A DNA stretch of 64,000 nt from Pseudomonas duriflava (GCF_007830155.1 NZ_VLKY01000003.1:1-64000); one strand, 5' to 3'. Shown: positions 19,933 to 29,107, counted from the first letter of the stretch. Numbers and translations: made by a program. Notes: generated by a model not told the origin, from the letters alone.

Positions 19933-21075
19933 GTGAAAACCGTTGGATTTGGTACTACCGTTTGGGCACATGGAGAGGTTGCTGGATTTCTGGACGGAAT
20001 CGGAATTTATACAAGAGCTCTTTGGCGTGAATTTGCTTCTCTAGATGAGGTTCAGGACGGCGCTCTACAGCTGAATCCGTATGTTTTTGGCAAGCAGACG
20101 CCGAACCTGGAGTGCGGCACTCCACAAGTATTGGCGACTCGGTTTTCGCTTCACTGTCTATCCGCTACGTTGCTGGGTGCTCCGCTACCCAACCGCCGCT
20201 GTAATGCAGCATTGGATCTTTTTCATGCAACAGATCACCGGATTCCTCGGATTGCCGGCGTTCCGGTAGTCGCTACGGTAATGGATGTCATTCCTCTAAT
20301 TCATCCGGAGTGGATAAGGCAGCGCTTGCAGTCATTCAAAAGCTTCCTGTTTGAAAAGACGATTCTATCGTCTGAACGCATCATCACCATTTCCGAACAC
20401 AGCAAGCGTGACATCGTCAAGCATGTAGGAATAGACCCGGATTATGTACATGTCACTCCACTGGGTGTGGAGCGTGATTATTTCGTACGCGTAGGTGATG
20501 CCTATAAAGCTGATGTATTGAGCAGGCAAGGCCTGACGCCTGGCTTTTTTTTATTTGTTGGTACGCTACAACCTCGAAAGAACCTGACGGCTGCCATCGA
20601 GGCTCATCAAAAGCTCCCGGCCGCGCTCAGGAAGAATCACCCGTTAGTCATTGTTGGCCGCGAAGGATGGTCATCGGAGAAAACAATCGCGCAGCTACAA
20701 AGACTTGAAAGCCGAGGGGAGGCCCGCTGGCTACGTTATTTGCCTCGTCAGGAGGTGCTTGCCCTTCTGCAAAGCGCAAGTGCGCTTGTTTTTCCATCGC
20801 TTTATGAGGGCTTTGGTTTACCTGTACTCGAAGCGTTTGCCTCGCGTTGTCCAGTCATCACATCTAATTTAACTTCTTTACCTGAGGTGGCTGGAGACTC
20901 CGCCTGGTTAGTCGACCCCCGCGATGTCGATGCCTTATCTCTGGCGATGCAAGAGTCGCTCGCCTCTGAAAAGAGAAAGCAGGCAATGGTAAATTCGGGC
21001 TATCAGCGGGCCCTGTCATTTACTTGGCGAGCGTGTGCCGAAAGGACTCTCAATGTATATCGACAGATGTACTAG
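19933..21075 (+). CDS. wbpY: GT4 glycosyltransferase, WbpY-like
   Basis: A 380-residue GT-B enzyme with the EX7E motif EGFGLPVLE in its C-terminal half and the donor-binding GTLQPRKNL. The start MKTVGFGTTVWAHGE with DGIGIYTRALW resembles, from memory, WbpY/WbdB-type enzymes that add the second and third residues of the chain adaptor. It would transfer D-rhamnose or D-mannose from the GDP-sugar on the cytoplasmic face. The start codon appears to be GTG preceded by a weak site. The symbol is based on recall of family starts and cluster position, not on alignment. Confidence 0.75.
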   Translation: MKTVGFGTTVWAHGEVAGFLDGIGIYTRALWREFASLDEVQDGALQLNPYVFGKQTPNLECGTPQVLATRFSLHCLSATLLGAPLPNRRCNAALDLFHATDHRIPRIAGVPVVATVMDVIPLIHPEWIRQRLQSFKSFLFEKTILSSERIITISEHSKRDIVKHVGIDPDYVHVTPLGVERDYFVRVGDAYKADVLSRQGLTPGFFLFVGTLQPRKNLTAAIEAHQKLPAALRKNHPLVIVGREGWSSEKTIAQLQRLESRGEARWLRYLPRQEVLALLQSASALVFPSLYEGFGLPVLEAFASRCPVITSNLTSLPEVAGDSAWLVDPRDVDALSLAMQESLASEKRKQAMVNSGYQRALSFTWRACAERTLNVYRQMY

Positions 21076-21105
21076 CCATAGAACATACATAAACGAGTAT
21101 TCTCA

Positions 21106-22230
21106 TTGAAGGTTCTGCATTTTTTTAAAACCTATCGGCCCCAAACGTTTGGGGGAATCGAACAGGTCATTTACCAGCTAGCCGAAGGCGGGATAGCCTA
21201 CGGCATAGAGTCCGAAGTTCTTTATCTGAGTTCTCAGGGCTCGGGCCGGGCGGAGCCTAGCGGGCGGCATATCAGCCATCGCTCCAAGTTGGATTTTCAT
21301 GTTGCGTCTACAGGCTTCTCGTTGTCTGCCTTCAAGGACTTTGCGGAACTGGCTGCTCAGGCTGATCTGGTGCATTATCATTTCCCTTGGCCCTATATGG
21401 ATCTGGCACACTATGTTTCCCGGATACGCAAGCCGACCGTTGTTAGTTATCACTCTGATATCGTTAAACAGAAGTGGCTGCTCAAGCTGTATCAACCTTT
21501 GATGCATCAATTCTTGGGGGCGGTTGATAGTATCGTCGCTTCGTCTCCAGTCTATGCGGCCTTCAGTCCTGTATTGAGGCGCTATCGAGATAAGGTCACG
21601 GTAATTCCGTATGGGCTCGATAGAGCTATTTATCCGCAGCCTACCCAGGAGCGGCTGGCCTATTGGCAGCGTCAGTTGAAAGGACCTTTCTTTCTTTTCA
21701 TAGGGGCGCTCAGGTATTACAAGGGTCTCCACTTCCTTCTTCAGGCCTTGCGAGGCCAGGCGTTTACCTGCGTGATCGCAGGGCATGGGTTCGAGGAGGC
21801 AGCACTCAAGCAGCAAGCCGAACAGCTGGGTCTGAGCAATGTACTTTTCACAGGACTCCTGAGTGAGGAGGACAAGGCGGCTCTGCTAACGCTGTGTTAT
21901 GCCTTCGTGTTCCCCTCACACCTGCGCTCCGAGGCCTTTGGTATCTCACTGCTGGAAGCTGCGATGTACGGTAAACCCATGATTTCTTGTGAAATCCATA
22001 CCGGAACGAGCTTTATCAATCTGGATCAGGAAACCGGACTAGTCATTCCGCCTGCCGATCCCGTTGCTCTAACAGAGGCCATGAAAACCCTTCTGGGCGA
22101 TCCCGAGCGAGCCGCCAGGATGGGTGAAAAGGCGATAGTACGGTATGAGAGTGTGTTCTCGAGTGAGCAAATGTTGCAGTCTTACGCCGAGCTATACAGA
22201 ACGGTATTGGTCAAGCGCAGGGCTCTCTAA
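21106..22230 (+). CDS. wbpZ: GT4 glycosyltransferase, WbpZ-like
   Basis: A 374-residue GT-B enzyme beginning MKVLHFFKTYRPQTFGGIEQ, typical of WbpZ/WbdC, which add the first residue of the D-rhamnan or mannan to the undecaprenyl-PP-GlcNAc primer. The phosphate-binding region is FIGALRYYKGLHFLL. The EX7E position reads EAFGISLLE. A TTG start (21106) is needed to keep the N-terminal beta strand, with only a weak ACGAG upstream. It is the last gene of the polysaccharide cluster. The wecA/wbpL initiating transferase is not in the window. Confidence 0.78.
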   Translation: MKVLHFFKTYRPQTFGGIEQVIYQLAEGGIAYGIESEVLYLSSQGSGRAEPSGRHISHRSKLDFHVASTGFSLSAFKDFAELAAQADLVHYHFPWPYMDLAHYVSRIRKPTVVSYHSDIVKQKWLLKLYQPLMHQFLGAVDSIVASSPVYAAFSPVLRRYRDKVTVIPYGLDRAIYPQPTQERLAYWQRQLKGPFFLFIGALRYYKGLHFLLQALRGQAFTCVIAGHGFEEAALKQQAEQLGLSNVLFTGLLSEEDKAALLTLCYAFVFPSHLRSEAFGISLLEAAMYGKPMISCEIHTGTSFINLDQETGLVIPPADPVALTEAMKTLLGDPERAARMGEKAIVRYESVFSSEQMLQSYAELYRTVLVKRRAL

Positions 22231-22556
22231 ATCAAGCCCTCATATAAAGTCATAAAGGGCTGGCGAACAGGTTTAACTGTAATACGTTGCACATCCATCA
22301 GTAATAATTCTTCGAATATGCGCCAGAAACTACGAGTTTTATAAGCCCCTTCAGGCCTGTTAGGGGACGTTATTAGAGTTAGTGAGCTGGTGTGAGTAGA
22401 CATCTAACCCTGTAAACCTAAATTTGGCATAAAGCTTGTATAAACCTTGGCGAAAGGACGATGGCGTCATCTTTTCGTCCTGCAATAAGTCTCTTCTGTC
22501 CGTCTCCCTTGTTTTTTGCAGGAGACGAAATCCAGTCTTTTAGCAGTTCGAAGACG
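22231..22556. other. Gap between the polysaccharide cluster and the GH5 gene
   Basis: Contains AGCCCT/AGGGCT at 22235-22261 just after the wbpZ stop, a weak terminator candidate without a T-run, and a CCCCT/AGGGG hairpin near 22347. The remainder is the probable promoter region of the GH5 gene. An in-frame ATG at 22461 would add 32 residues in front of the signal peptide and is unlikely. Confidence 0.45.
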
Positions 22557-24275
22557 ATGAATACATCCTTTTGTTTGACCAAGTCATCTACTTTGGCAGC
22601 TTTGTCGATGTCTGTTCTGATGGCGTTCGGCTGTGTGAATGTTCGTGCCGAGCAAGTGAACTTGGTAGGCCTGAATATTTCAGGTGCTGGCTTTGCGCCA
22701 CAGGTACTACCTGGTATTAATGGTACACACTATATTTTTCCTGTAGAGGCCTACTTCCAGCAATGGAGCGCAAGAGGCATCAGGCTGATACGCTTCCCTA
22801 TCATCTGGGAGCGTTTGCAGCCTACCTTGGGGGACGCGCTGGACCCGACCTATGCAGCCCTAATCGACCGCACCTTCACATATGCCAGCAAATACAATGT
22901 CCGAATTATTCTGGATTTGCATAACTACGCACGTTATCGAGGCCAGATTATTGGAGCAGGGGCTGTCACATACGCGCATTATCAGGATGTCATGACAAGG
23001 ATCGCCCAGCGCTGGAGCGGGCAATCCTCCTTGTACGCCTATGACATTATGAACGAGCCCAACGGTGCGCTGGCCTACTGGCCGACCGCTGCTCAGTACG
23101 GCATCAACGGTGTGCGTGCAGTGGACAAGACCCGCCCGATCATCGTCGAAGGTAATGGCTGGGCAGAAGCCACGCGCTGGGCTCAGTGGAACGATCCGCT
23201 TTTAAAGCTGGTTGATCCGTCCAATAACATTATCTTTTCTGCCCATACCTATTTCGATGAAAACGCGGGCGGCACTTATGAGACGGTCGATGTGGGCAAG
23301 CTCGACCCTATGTATGGTGTCGAGCGGGTCAAGCCGTTTATTGAGTGGCTCAAGAAGAACGGCAAGCGCGGCTATATCGGCGAATTTGGCGTACCGGATA
23401 GCGACGCGCGCTGGTTCACGATAATGGATAACATGCTGGCGTACCTCAAACAGAATTGCATCCCGGCAACGTATTGGGCAGCAGGGCCCGGTTGGGGTAA
23501 CTACTTTATGTCCGTCGAACCTATCAATGGGCAGGATCGCCCGCAATGGCCGACGCTCAAGAAATATATTGATGATACGAGCTGTACTGGTATAGGTCCG
23601 CTTACGACACCATTGACGACCAATACGGGCAATACAGTGGTCGCTATTCCGACGCAAAGTCAGCTCGATGCTGTTCAGCTTTTATATCAGACTTATCTGG
23701 GTCGCAATGCCGATGCCACTGGTTTGCAAAGCTGGGCCAGCAAATTAGCCAATGGCAGCTTAACCCTCGAAACCATTACGGCCGCTATTAAGCAGAGCCA
23801 GGAATACCAGACTCGGTATGCTGTACAGCAGATGTATCGCAATTATCTGGGAAGGGAAGCTGACGCCGCAGGATTGGCAAATTGGACTAGCTCAATCCTG
23901 AGTGGAAAGATAACACTCGAAGCGGCAGCCACTGCCTTTACTCAGAGCAGCGAGTACAAAACTAGAAGTACCGATGTTGTTAAGCAGGTCTATAGGGATT
24001 ATTTGGGTCGTGAAGCCGACCCGGCTGGGTTGGCTAACTGGTCTGGGAAGATTGCCAGTGGCAGTATGACTATCGAGGCAGTGGTTAACGCTATTAAACA
24101 AAGCGCTGAATATCAAATCAGATATTCAGTACAGCAACTGTACCTGACCTATTTAGGGCGTACGGCTGATGCAGCAGGGTTGGCTAGTTGGTCAGATCTG
24201 ATCTCAAGCGGGAAAATGACTATCGATGCTGTTGCGGTTGCCTTTACTCAAAGTGATGAGTACAGAAATAAATGA
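22557..24275 (+). CDS. Secreted GH5 glycoside hydrolase with four DUF4214 repeats
   Basis: A 572-residue exported protein. Residues 1-~31 are a Sec signal peptide (MNTSFCLTKSSTLAALSMSV, cut after VRA). About 33-340 is a GH5 cellulase-type barrel: RIILDLHNYARY, the acid/base DIMNEPNG (Glu167) and nucleophile YIGEFGVPD (Glu276). The last ~205 residues are four tandem ~50-residue DUF4214 units, each with LYxxYLGRxADxxGLxxW and ending in a QSxEY motif. Such repeats are often found in secreted proteins and may mediate surface attachment. Substrate is unknown; beta-glucan or a matrix polysaccharide is possible. The terminator at 24290 closes the gene. Confidence 0.88.
   Translation: MNTSFCLTKSSTLAALSMSVLMAFGCVNVRAEQVNLVGLNISGAGFAPQVLPGINGTHYIFPVEAYFQQWSARGIRLIRFPIIWERLQPTLGDALDPTYAALIDRTFTYASKYNVRIILDLHNYARYRGQIIGAGAVTYAHYQDVMTRIAQRWSGQSSLYAYDIMNEPNGALAYWPTAAQYGINGVRAVDKTRPIIVEGNGWAEATRWAQWNDPLLKLVDPSNNIIFSAHTYFDENAGGTYETVDVGKLDPMYGVERVKPFIEWLKKNGKRGYIGEFGVPDSDARWFTIMDNMLAYLKQNCIPATYWAAGPGWGNYFMSVEPINGQDRPQWPTLKKYIDDTSCTGIGPLTTPLTTNTGNTVVAIPTQSQLDAVQLLYQTYLGRNADATGLQSWASKLANGSLTLETITAAIKQSQEYQTRYAVQQMYRNYLGREADAAGLANWTSSILSGKITLEAAATAFTQSSEYKTRSTDVVKQVYRDYLGREADPAGLANWSGKIASGSMTIEAVVNAIKQSAEYQIRYSVQQLYLTYLGRTADAAGLASWSDLISSGKMTIDAVAVAFTQSDEYRNK
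23668..24272 (+). repeat. Four tandem ~150-bp coding repeats (DUF4214 units)
   Basis: Units begin near 23668, 23818, 23969 and 24123. Each encodes a YLGR-x-AD-x2-GL-x2-W core and an S-x-EY end. Protein similarity is high while the DNA has diverged, so this is an old internal duplication rather than a fresh expansion. Confidence 0.85.
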
Positions 24276-24289
24276 TTTTCTTAGAGAGT

Positions 24290-24313
24290 GCCGTTGCTTA
24301 TCTCAACGGCTTT
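24290..24313 (+). terminator. Rho-independent terminator after the GH5 gene
   Basis: GCCGTTG (24290-24296), 7-base loop, CAACGGC (24304-24310), then TTT. It starts 15 bases after the stop codon. Confidence 0.8.
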
Positions 24314-24675
24314 CCTATGTTTGATTAAAACTATCTCCTCGACTTTTGCCAAGGTATCTCTCCCGGTTTCGTCACGCAATTTCTAATACCATACCTACGC
24401 TGCTTGCGGTAATGCCGTAGGTGTGTTGACGCTGGCGTCAACCATAGACATAAATGCTATTGTCAAAGTGTATGTTAAGCCAAGCGTCATGGCTGCACTC
24501 AGCATCCGCCTCGTCGAACGGATATGTTCGGTGCCCATAAACCAGGCCTCTGTGCTGATAGGGCGTACGTTTCCGATTACCTTACCAGGGCCAGCAGCCC
24601 TGCGAATTCAAGCAGCGCGGCAAAATCAAGCCGCGGGATGATACGCTCTTGGATATCTGATTCCGCTGGGCCGGC
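24314..24675. other. Intergenic region with an 18-bp perfect palindrome
   Basis: No convincing gene between the GH5 terminator and the end of the convergent hpxO. It contains GTTGACGCTGGCGTCAAC (24425-24442), a perfect palindrome except for the central two bases, and a CCTACG/CGTAGG pair immediately before it. Short plus-strand ORFs here look non-coding. Confidence 0.5.
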
Positions 24676-25839
24676 TCACCCCAGCGGCCCGCCCAAGATG
24701 GTTTTGCTAATGCCAGCCATGATGCCTTCCCCGGTTTCATGCGTCAGTTCTCGATACCAGGCTTGCGTTGCGACTGGATCGTGACCGTGGGTCGTTTCGG
24801 CGCGCTTGCGTGCGCGGGTGACGATGGTGCCGGCGCGCTCCACTCGGGCAATGTCGTAAGCGCGGAGTGCCGCAGCCAGGTCATCTTCGTGCTGCGCCAG
24901 GCAGTTCATCAATACCCAGGCATCTTCCATGGCCTGACAGCCACCTTGGCCAAGATCGGGAGCCATCGCGTGGGCCGAGTCGCCGAGCAATACGATGCGG
25001 CCATTGACTAGGGACTCCAGCGGCTCGATATCATGGATCTCCACTCGGGCGACCGTGGCCGGGTCGAGACGCTCGATCAGGCGCTGGACCGGTAAAGCCC
25101 ATCCCTGGAAATGTTTAGCGAGCTCCTCCCGGTAAAGGGTACGCTCGTTTGGTGTTCCCGTAGGCAGCGGAACATCAAAGAAGAAATAGAATTGATCATT
25201 GCCCATGGGCATCAGGGAGACGCGCTTGTGATCACCTACAAATTGCGCCCATTCAGTAAGGGGGGCAAGATCCGGGGTGGCAGGAACACGGCCGTTCCAG
25301 TTCACATAGCCGCAGTAGTGCCGGGGGATGTCTTGTCTTGCGACAAGATTACGCAATCTGGAATGCGTGCCGTCCGCAGCAATGAGCAGATCCGCCTCAC
25401 GCTGACTGCCGTCGGAGAAGTAGGCCGTTACACCGTGTTCGGTTTGTATGGCCGATTCGCAGCTAACGCCTAGGGTTAGGTTGTGCTCACCTGCCGCTTC
25501 AAGCAGGATGCGTTGCAGAGTGGTACGGGCAATAGGGCAGGCGGGTTGATTCACCTCAATATAGAGCGGTTCGAGGCTAAAGCGTGTAAGCAGATGGCCG
25601 TCCCGGTCGCTGTAGCTCATGGTGCGCATGTCACCGCTGACTGCAGCCATGGCATCACCCAGGCCGAGCGCCTTGAGAACTTTCACGCCGTTAGACCAGA
25701 CCGAGATGGCCGATCCCGCCGGTGTTAGCTCGGGAACGCGATCAAATAGCTGGATACGGTGGCCCTGTTGTTGCAGTGCAATGGCGGCCGTTAACCCACC
25801 GATTCCGGCCCCTACGATAATGATCTCTAATGGACGCAT
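24676..25839 (-). CDS. hpxO: FAD-dependent urate hydroxylase
   Basis: Flavoprotein monooxygenase that would oxidise urate to 5-hydroxyisourate with NADH and O2, an alternative to cofactor-less uricase. The 387-residue product has FAD-binding GAGIGG (10-15), ISVWSNGVK, the DG-motif LLIAADGTHSRLR, YCGYVNWNG, KRVSLMPM, FYFFFDVPLP and LLGDSAHAMAPDLGQGG. From memory the run of motifs matches Klebsiella HpxO along its whole length, including the GGPLG end. ATG 25839 has GAGGAAGAG upstream; the longer frame to 26019 would run into the LysR gene. No other urate-pathway gene is adjacent. Confidence 0.85.
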   Translation of the reverse strand: MRPLEIIIVGAGIGGLTAAIALQQQGHRIQLFDRVPELTPAGSAISVWSNGVKVLKALGLGDAMAAVSGDMRTMSYSDRDGHLLTRFSLEPLYIEVNQPACPIARTTLQRILLEAAGEHNLTLGVSCESAIQTEHGVTAYFSDGSQREADLLIAADGTHSRLRNLVARQDIPRHYCGYVNWNGRVPATPDLAPLTEWAQFVGDHKRVSLMPMGNDQFYFFFDVPLPTGTPNERTLYREELAKHFQGWALPVQRLIERLDPATVARVEIHDIEPLESLVNGRIVLLGDSAHAMAPDLGQGGCQAMEDAWVLMNCLAQHEDDLAAALRAYDIARVERAGTIVTRARKRAETTHGHDPVATQAWYRELTHETGEGIMAGISKTILGGPLG

Positions 25840-25976
25840 AACTCTTCCTCGGCACGGATAGAGGGTATCAGCCAACGGCTGGCCGCTTCGTCGTGACCGA
25901 GTATTACTCTTTTCTGGCGATGCCCAAAGAACAGAATATCGCGCAGGGTGATGCCGAAACGGCACCAGCTCTCTTA

Positions 25977-26906
25977 TCAGGACAGTGCTGGGTCGGCGCG
26001 CTGAGTAAGGGCCTCGCACAAGGCTCGCACAAAGGCGTCAACAGCTACCGGTAAATGCCGACTACTACGGACATAAACGCCCAGGTCGCTAAAAAGGGGT
26101 CCATTGTCATTCAAAGGAATATGCACAAGCCTGCCGCTAGCAAGGTCGGCTTCTATGCCGATGCGGGTCTGAAAAGCGACACCTACTCCACGCTTGGCCA
26201 ATTGCCGGGAAAGTTCTAGAGAACTCGTCTCCAGCGCTGGCTTGCGCTGTAGGATAGTACGGGAGAGCAAAGGCAAGAGTTGCTGATGGATCGACAAGGT
26301 TGGCTTGGCCAGGATCAGTGGGTACTCGGCGCAGGTGGCAAAACTGACCTCCGTACGCGTAGCCAGAGGATGCGTGGGAGCCACAAGCGCGCCCAGCCGA
26401 AAATGGCCGACGCTCATCTGCTGCAGGTCGGCATGGCGCTGTAAGGCAAACGCCAAACCAATATCCGCGGCGCCACTAAGCACAGCCTCGGGAACCGCCT
26501 GTGACCCCAGAGTCACAACGCCAACCGTGACGCGGGGGTAACGGATATAAAGGGCTTCCAGGACGGAGGGCAGCAGGTCCGCTGTTAACCCTTCTACCGT
26601 GGCGATTTCCACATGGCCTGTCCGAAGCCCAGCCAGTGCATCCAGTTCTGAGCTAACCCGCTCGGCATCCTGGAGAACGACGATGACATGCCGAGCGAAA
26701 ATTTCTCCGGCAGAGGTGAGTTGCAAGCCGGCCGGTAGCCGTTCGAACAACGGTGCGCCCAACTCATCTTCCAATTTAAGAATTTGCCGGTTTACGGCGG
26801 AAGAGGCCACGTTCAGCCGCCGTGCCGCCTCTCTAATCGAACGGCAGCGACGGACCATATCGAAATACTGGATGGCGGAAGAATGAATGCGAAGTTTGCG
26901 AATCAT
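25977..26906 (-). CDS. LysR-family transcriptional regulator
   Basis: A 309-residue regulator. Residues about 8-67 form the winged HTH (SIREAARRLNVASSAVNRQILKLEDELGAPLFER) followed by a linker helix and a periplasmic-binding-like effector domain. It lies upstream of hpxO on the same strand with 137 bases between, instead of the usual divergent arrangement, so it may be co-transcribed with or act on hpxO. ATG 26906 is preferred to a TTG at 26924; neither has a strong ribosome-binding site. The effector is unknown; a purine is possible. Confidence 0.85.
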   Translation of the reverse strand: MIRKLRIHSSAIQYFDMVRRCRSIREAARRLNVASSAVNRQILKLEDELGAPLFERLPAGLQLTSAGEIFARHVIVVLQDAERVSSELDALAGLRTGHVEIATVEGLTADLLPSVLEALYIRYPRVTVGVVTLGSQAVPEAVLSGAADIGLAFALQRHADLQQMSVGHFRLGALVAPTHPLATRTEVSFATCAEYPLILAKPTLSIHQQLLPLLSRTILQRKPALETSSLELSRQLAKRGVGVAFQTRIGIEADLASGRLVHIPLNDNGPLFSDLGVYVRSSRHLPVAVDAFVRALCEALTQRADPALS

Positions 26907-26925
26907 GATAGAGGATAGCGGCAAT

Positions 26926-26957
26926 GGCAGGCTCAGGTTGTATCACTTGAGCCTGCC
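26926..26957 (-). terminator. Hairpin after the DUF808 gene
   Basis: A perfect 10-bp stem, GGCAGGCTCA (26926-26935) and TGAGCCTGCC (26948-26957), 40 bases downstream of the DUF808 stop on the minus strand and just upstream of the LysR start. There is no T-run, so it may be a Rho-independent terminator of reduced strength or an mRNA-stabilising stem. Confidence 0.5.
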
Positions 26958-26997
26958 GCTGTCCTCGGGTTTTAGCGAGTTGGTAACGGTTTGACAG

Positions 26998-27930
26998 TTA
27001 ATGACTGGCTGCGTGGCTACTGCCAAACAGTTTTTTAGCCAACCCCACAACTAACAACACCACGGCGCCGATGAGAATGCCAAATACAATGTTAAACAGG
27101 GTGGGTGCAAGTGCGCCTAGGACAGGCCCAATACCCGGGACACTTGCAGCCGCATGAGTAAAGGCTTCGATAGGGTGATGCAGTGCTGCAATACCATGGC
27201 TCAGGATACCGCCGCCGACCATGAACATGGCGACCGTGCCGATGACCGAAAGGGCTTTCATCAAGAGAGGAGCAGTACTTACAAGCCCCTTACCTATGGC
27301 CTGGCTTGCACCGTTGCTGCTTTTGGAAAGATGCAGGCCAAGGTCGTCAAGCTTCACGATGGCTGCGACCAGACCATAAACGCCTACTGTCATGGCTAAT
27401 GCGATCAATGTCATGACCAGCACTTGCTGCATGAGCGATGATTCCGCCACTATTCCGAGGGTAATAGCAATAATCTCGGCGCTCAGAATGAAATCTGTAC
27501 GTATGGCACCTTTAATCTTTCCCTTTTCGTACGCCACCATATCGACGTTAGGGTCCGCTACGGCTTTTACATGCTCAGCTTTGTCATGGTCAGACGATAA
27601 AAATTTATGCGCCAGCTTTTCGGTGCCCTCGTAGCAGAGATAGGCGCCGCCCAGCATGAGGAGTGGTGTAACCAGCCAGGGAGCAAAGGCGCTGATCAAC
27701 AGGGCGGCTGGTACCAGAATGGCCTTGTTAAGCAACGAGCCTTTAGCGACGGCCCAGACAACTGGAAGTTCGCGGTCGGCCTTGATTCCAGTAACCTGCT
27801 GCGCATTGAGTGCAAGGTCGTCACCCAATACGCCTGCCGTCTTTTTTACAGCCACTTTGGACATGATGGATACATCATCCAGCACCGTGGCGATGTCATC
27901 GAAAAGGGCAAGAAAACTACCTGCAGCCAC
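26998..27930 (-). CDS. DUF808 (YedI-like) inner-membrane protein
   Basis: A 310-residue integral membrane protein with about seven hydrophobic helices. The N-terminal [20 protein letters not shown], the [18 protein letters not shown] segment and [17 protein letters not shown] mark the DUF808/YedI family, whose function is unknown. It ends in a short basic tail. No partner gene is evident. It is transcribed alone, away from the small genes at 28 kb. Confidence 0.88.
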   Translation of the reverse strand: MAAGSFLALFDDIATVLDDVSIMSKVAVKKTAGVLGDDLALNAQQVTGIKADRELPVVWAVAKGSLLNKAILVPAALLISAFAPWLVTPLLMLGGAYLCYEGTEKLAHKFLSSDHDKAEHVKAVADPNVDMVAYEKGKIKGAIRTDFILSAEIIAITLGIVAESSLMQQVLVMTLIALAMTVGVYGLVAAIVKLDDLGLHLSKSSNGASQAIGKGLVSTAPLLMKALSVIGTVAMFMVGGGILSHGIAALHHPIEAFTHAAASVPGIGPVLGALAPTLFNIVFGILIGAVVLLVVGLAKKLFGSSHAASH

Positions 27931-28020
27931 AATGTATTCCTTTTGACGTTAAGTTCTGCTGTGTCGTAATAAGCTGAGTGCCCACCTGACGCCGGTGTTT
28001 TATCGTATAGGCCTAGGCGC

Positions 28021-28215
28021 TCATGCCTTAAAGCGCGTCACTACTTCATTAGGATCAGGAGCCTGTTGCCCAGGCTTTTCGGATGCCGGAGCTGACACCG
28101 GCTTGTCATGTAATGGCTCTTCTGCCCGCCCTTCAATATCGCCCAGCCAATCGAATGTTGCTGGGGGTTTGTCGTGTTCGAAAGGCTTGAGCAAGATCGA
28201 CAGGATCTTGATCAT
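28021..28215 (-). CDS. Small protein of unknown function
   Basis: A 64-residue ORF beginning MIKILSILLKPFEHDKPPATFDWLGDIEG, with a short hydrophobic start and a proline-rich polar tail. A good AGGAG ribosome-binding site sits seven bases before the ATG, which is the main reason to accept it. Not recognised. Confidence 0.55.
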   Translation of the reverse strand: MIKILSILLKPFEHDKPPATFDWLGDIEGRAEEPLHDKPVSAPASEKPGQQAPDPNEVVTRFKA

Positions 28216-28368
28216 TTGCTGTCTCCTGTATCAGATCTTTTATGCTGAGTCTAAGACGGGAGGCAGGGTTTCCCTGGGATTGATGCATTACTTGGACAAG
28301 CTGCAACAAAATATTTCTAAGACTTAGACAAGAATGTGTGATGAAAAAGCGCAGGCAGCTTAAACGAC

Positions 28369-28611
28369 TCAGATTTCTAGAGTGTGAAGCTGCTTAAGAA
28401 TCATTAGCTCGCGCCTTAAATCCAATGACATTCTGGTCAGACGGGACAGGTCATGAATATCCAGCTTTTCAATGCTGCGAATAACGGAGAATCCAGTTTC
28501 GCGCTGGGTGACGGTAATCAGCAGGCGCTCCGATGCCTCAGGATTGGTAGTTAGTTTGACGTCGTAACCAGCGTCAAACAAGCCTGAAAGCAATATGTCG
28601 TAACGGTTCAT
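28369..28611 (-). CDS. Small protein, possibly DUF3509-like
   Basis: An 80-residue ORF (MNRYDILLSGLFDAGYDVKL onward). The pattern, a beta strand after an N-terminal helix, LLITV, then a C-terminal helix with LRRELMI, resembles the Pseudomonas small-protein family DUF3509, but I cannot align it. No clear ribosome-binding site. It is the last of three consecutive minus-strand small ORFs. Confidence 0.5.
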   Translation of the reverse strand: MNRYDILLSGLFDAGYDVKLTTNPEASERLLITVTQRETGFSVIRSIEKLDIHDLSRLTRMSLDLRRELMILKQLHTLEI

Positions 28612-28631
28612 GGTTTTATATCTTGAAAAGA

Positions 28632-28832
28632 TCAGCGGTCTCGGACATTCACGTCTTCAACCAGGACGCTCTGACATTTGTCCAGGAGCGCATGAACGGT
28701 GTCCCGTTGGCAAGCGTTGCATACCGGTAGGAGTAGCAGAAGCATCTTGGCGAAGAAGGAGGTATCGACCGGCGCGGTCTCTAATTGCTTGGCGCAATAT
28801 GCCAGAACGCTGTCGACCTGGGCGTGATTCAT
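28632..28832 (-). CDS. Small hypothetical protein
   Basis: A 66-residue ORF starting MNHAQVDSVLAYCAKQLETA with three cysteines and a Leu-rich middle. It starts two bases after the preceding ORF's stop, suggesting coupling within a three-gene unit. Not recognised. Confidence 0.4.
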   Translation of the reverse strand: MNHAQVDSVLAYCAKQLETAPVDTSFFAKMLLLLLPVCNACQRDTVHALLDKCQSVLVEDVNVRDR

Positions 28833-28834
28833 AC

Positions 28835-29089
28835 CTAAGTATTTACCTGGCGCATGGAGGGTGTATCAACGCCCGAAATATCGAGACGGCTGATGGCACT
28901 GGGATGATCTAACCCTTGAGCTGATTCAGTATGCCCGGACTGCAGATGCAACAAATCCCATTGCTTGATCAGGTCTGTATTGATTACCTCCAGCTGACTT
29001 ATGGCAGAAGCAAAGTGCGTCAGATTCTGAATAGTGGTCTGATGCAGCAGGACGTCAATTTCAGAAGGCGCAAGGCTTGGCGTATTCAT
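28835..29089 (-). CDS. Small hypothetical protein
   Basis: An 84-residue ORF starting MNTPSLAPSEIDVLLHQ, predicted helical, no signal or membrane segment. It is the first of three tightly packed minus-strand small ORFs. The ATG at 29089 was chosen over a TTG at 29107. No clear ribosome-binding site and no known family, so it remains tentative. Confidence 0.4.
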   Translation of the reverse strand: MNTPSLAPSEIDVLLHQTTIQNLTHFASAISQLEVINTDLIKQWDLLHLQSGHTESAQGLDHPSAISRLDISGVDTPSMRQVNT

Positions 29090-29107
29090 AATGTGATGAA
29101 TCTGCAA

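Noticed and set aside
24423..24641. 72-codon plus-strand ORF after the GH5 gene
   Set aside because: Starts on a GTG beside a palindrome, lacks a ribosome-binding site and looks non-coding.
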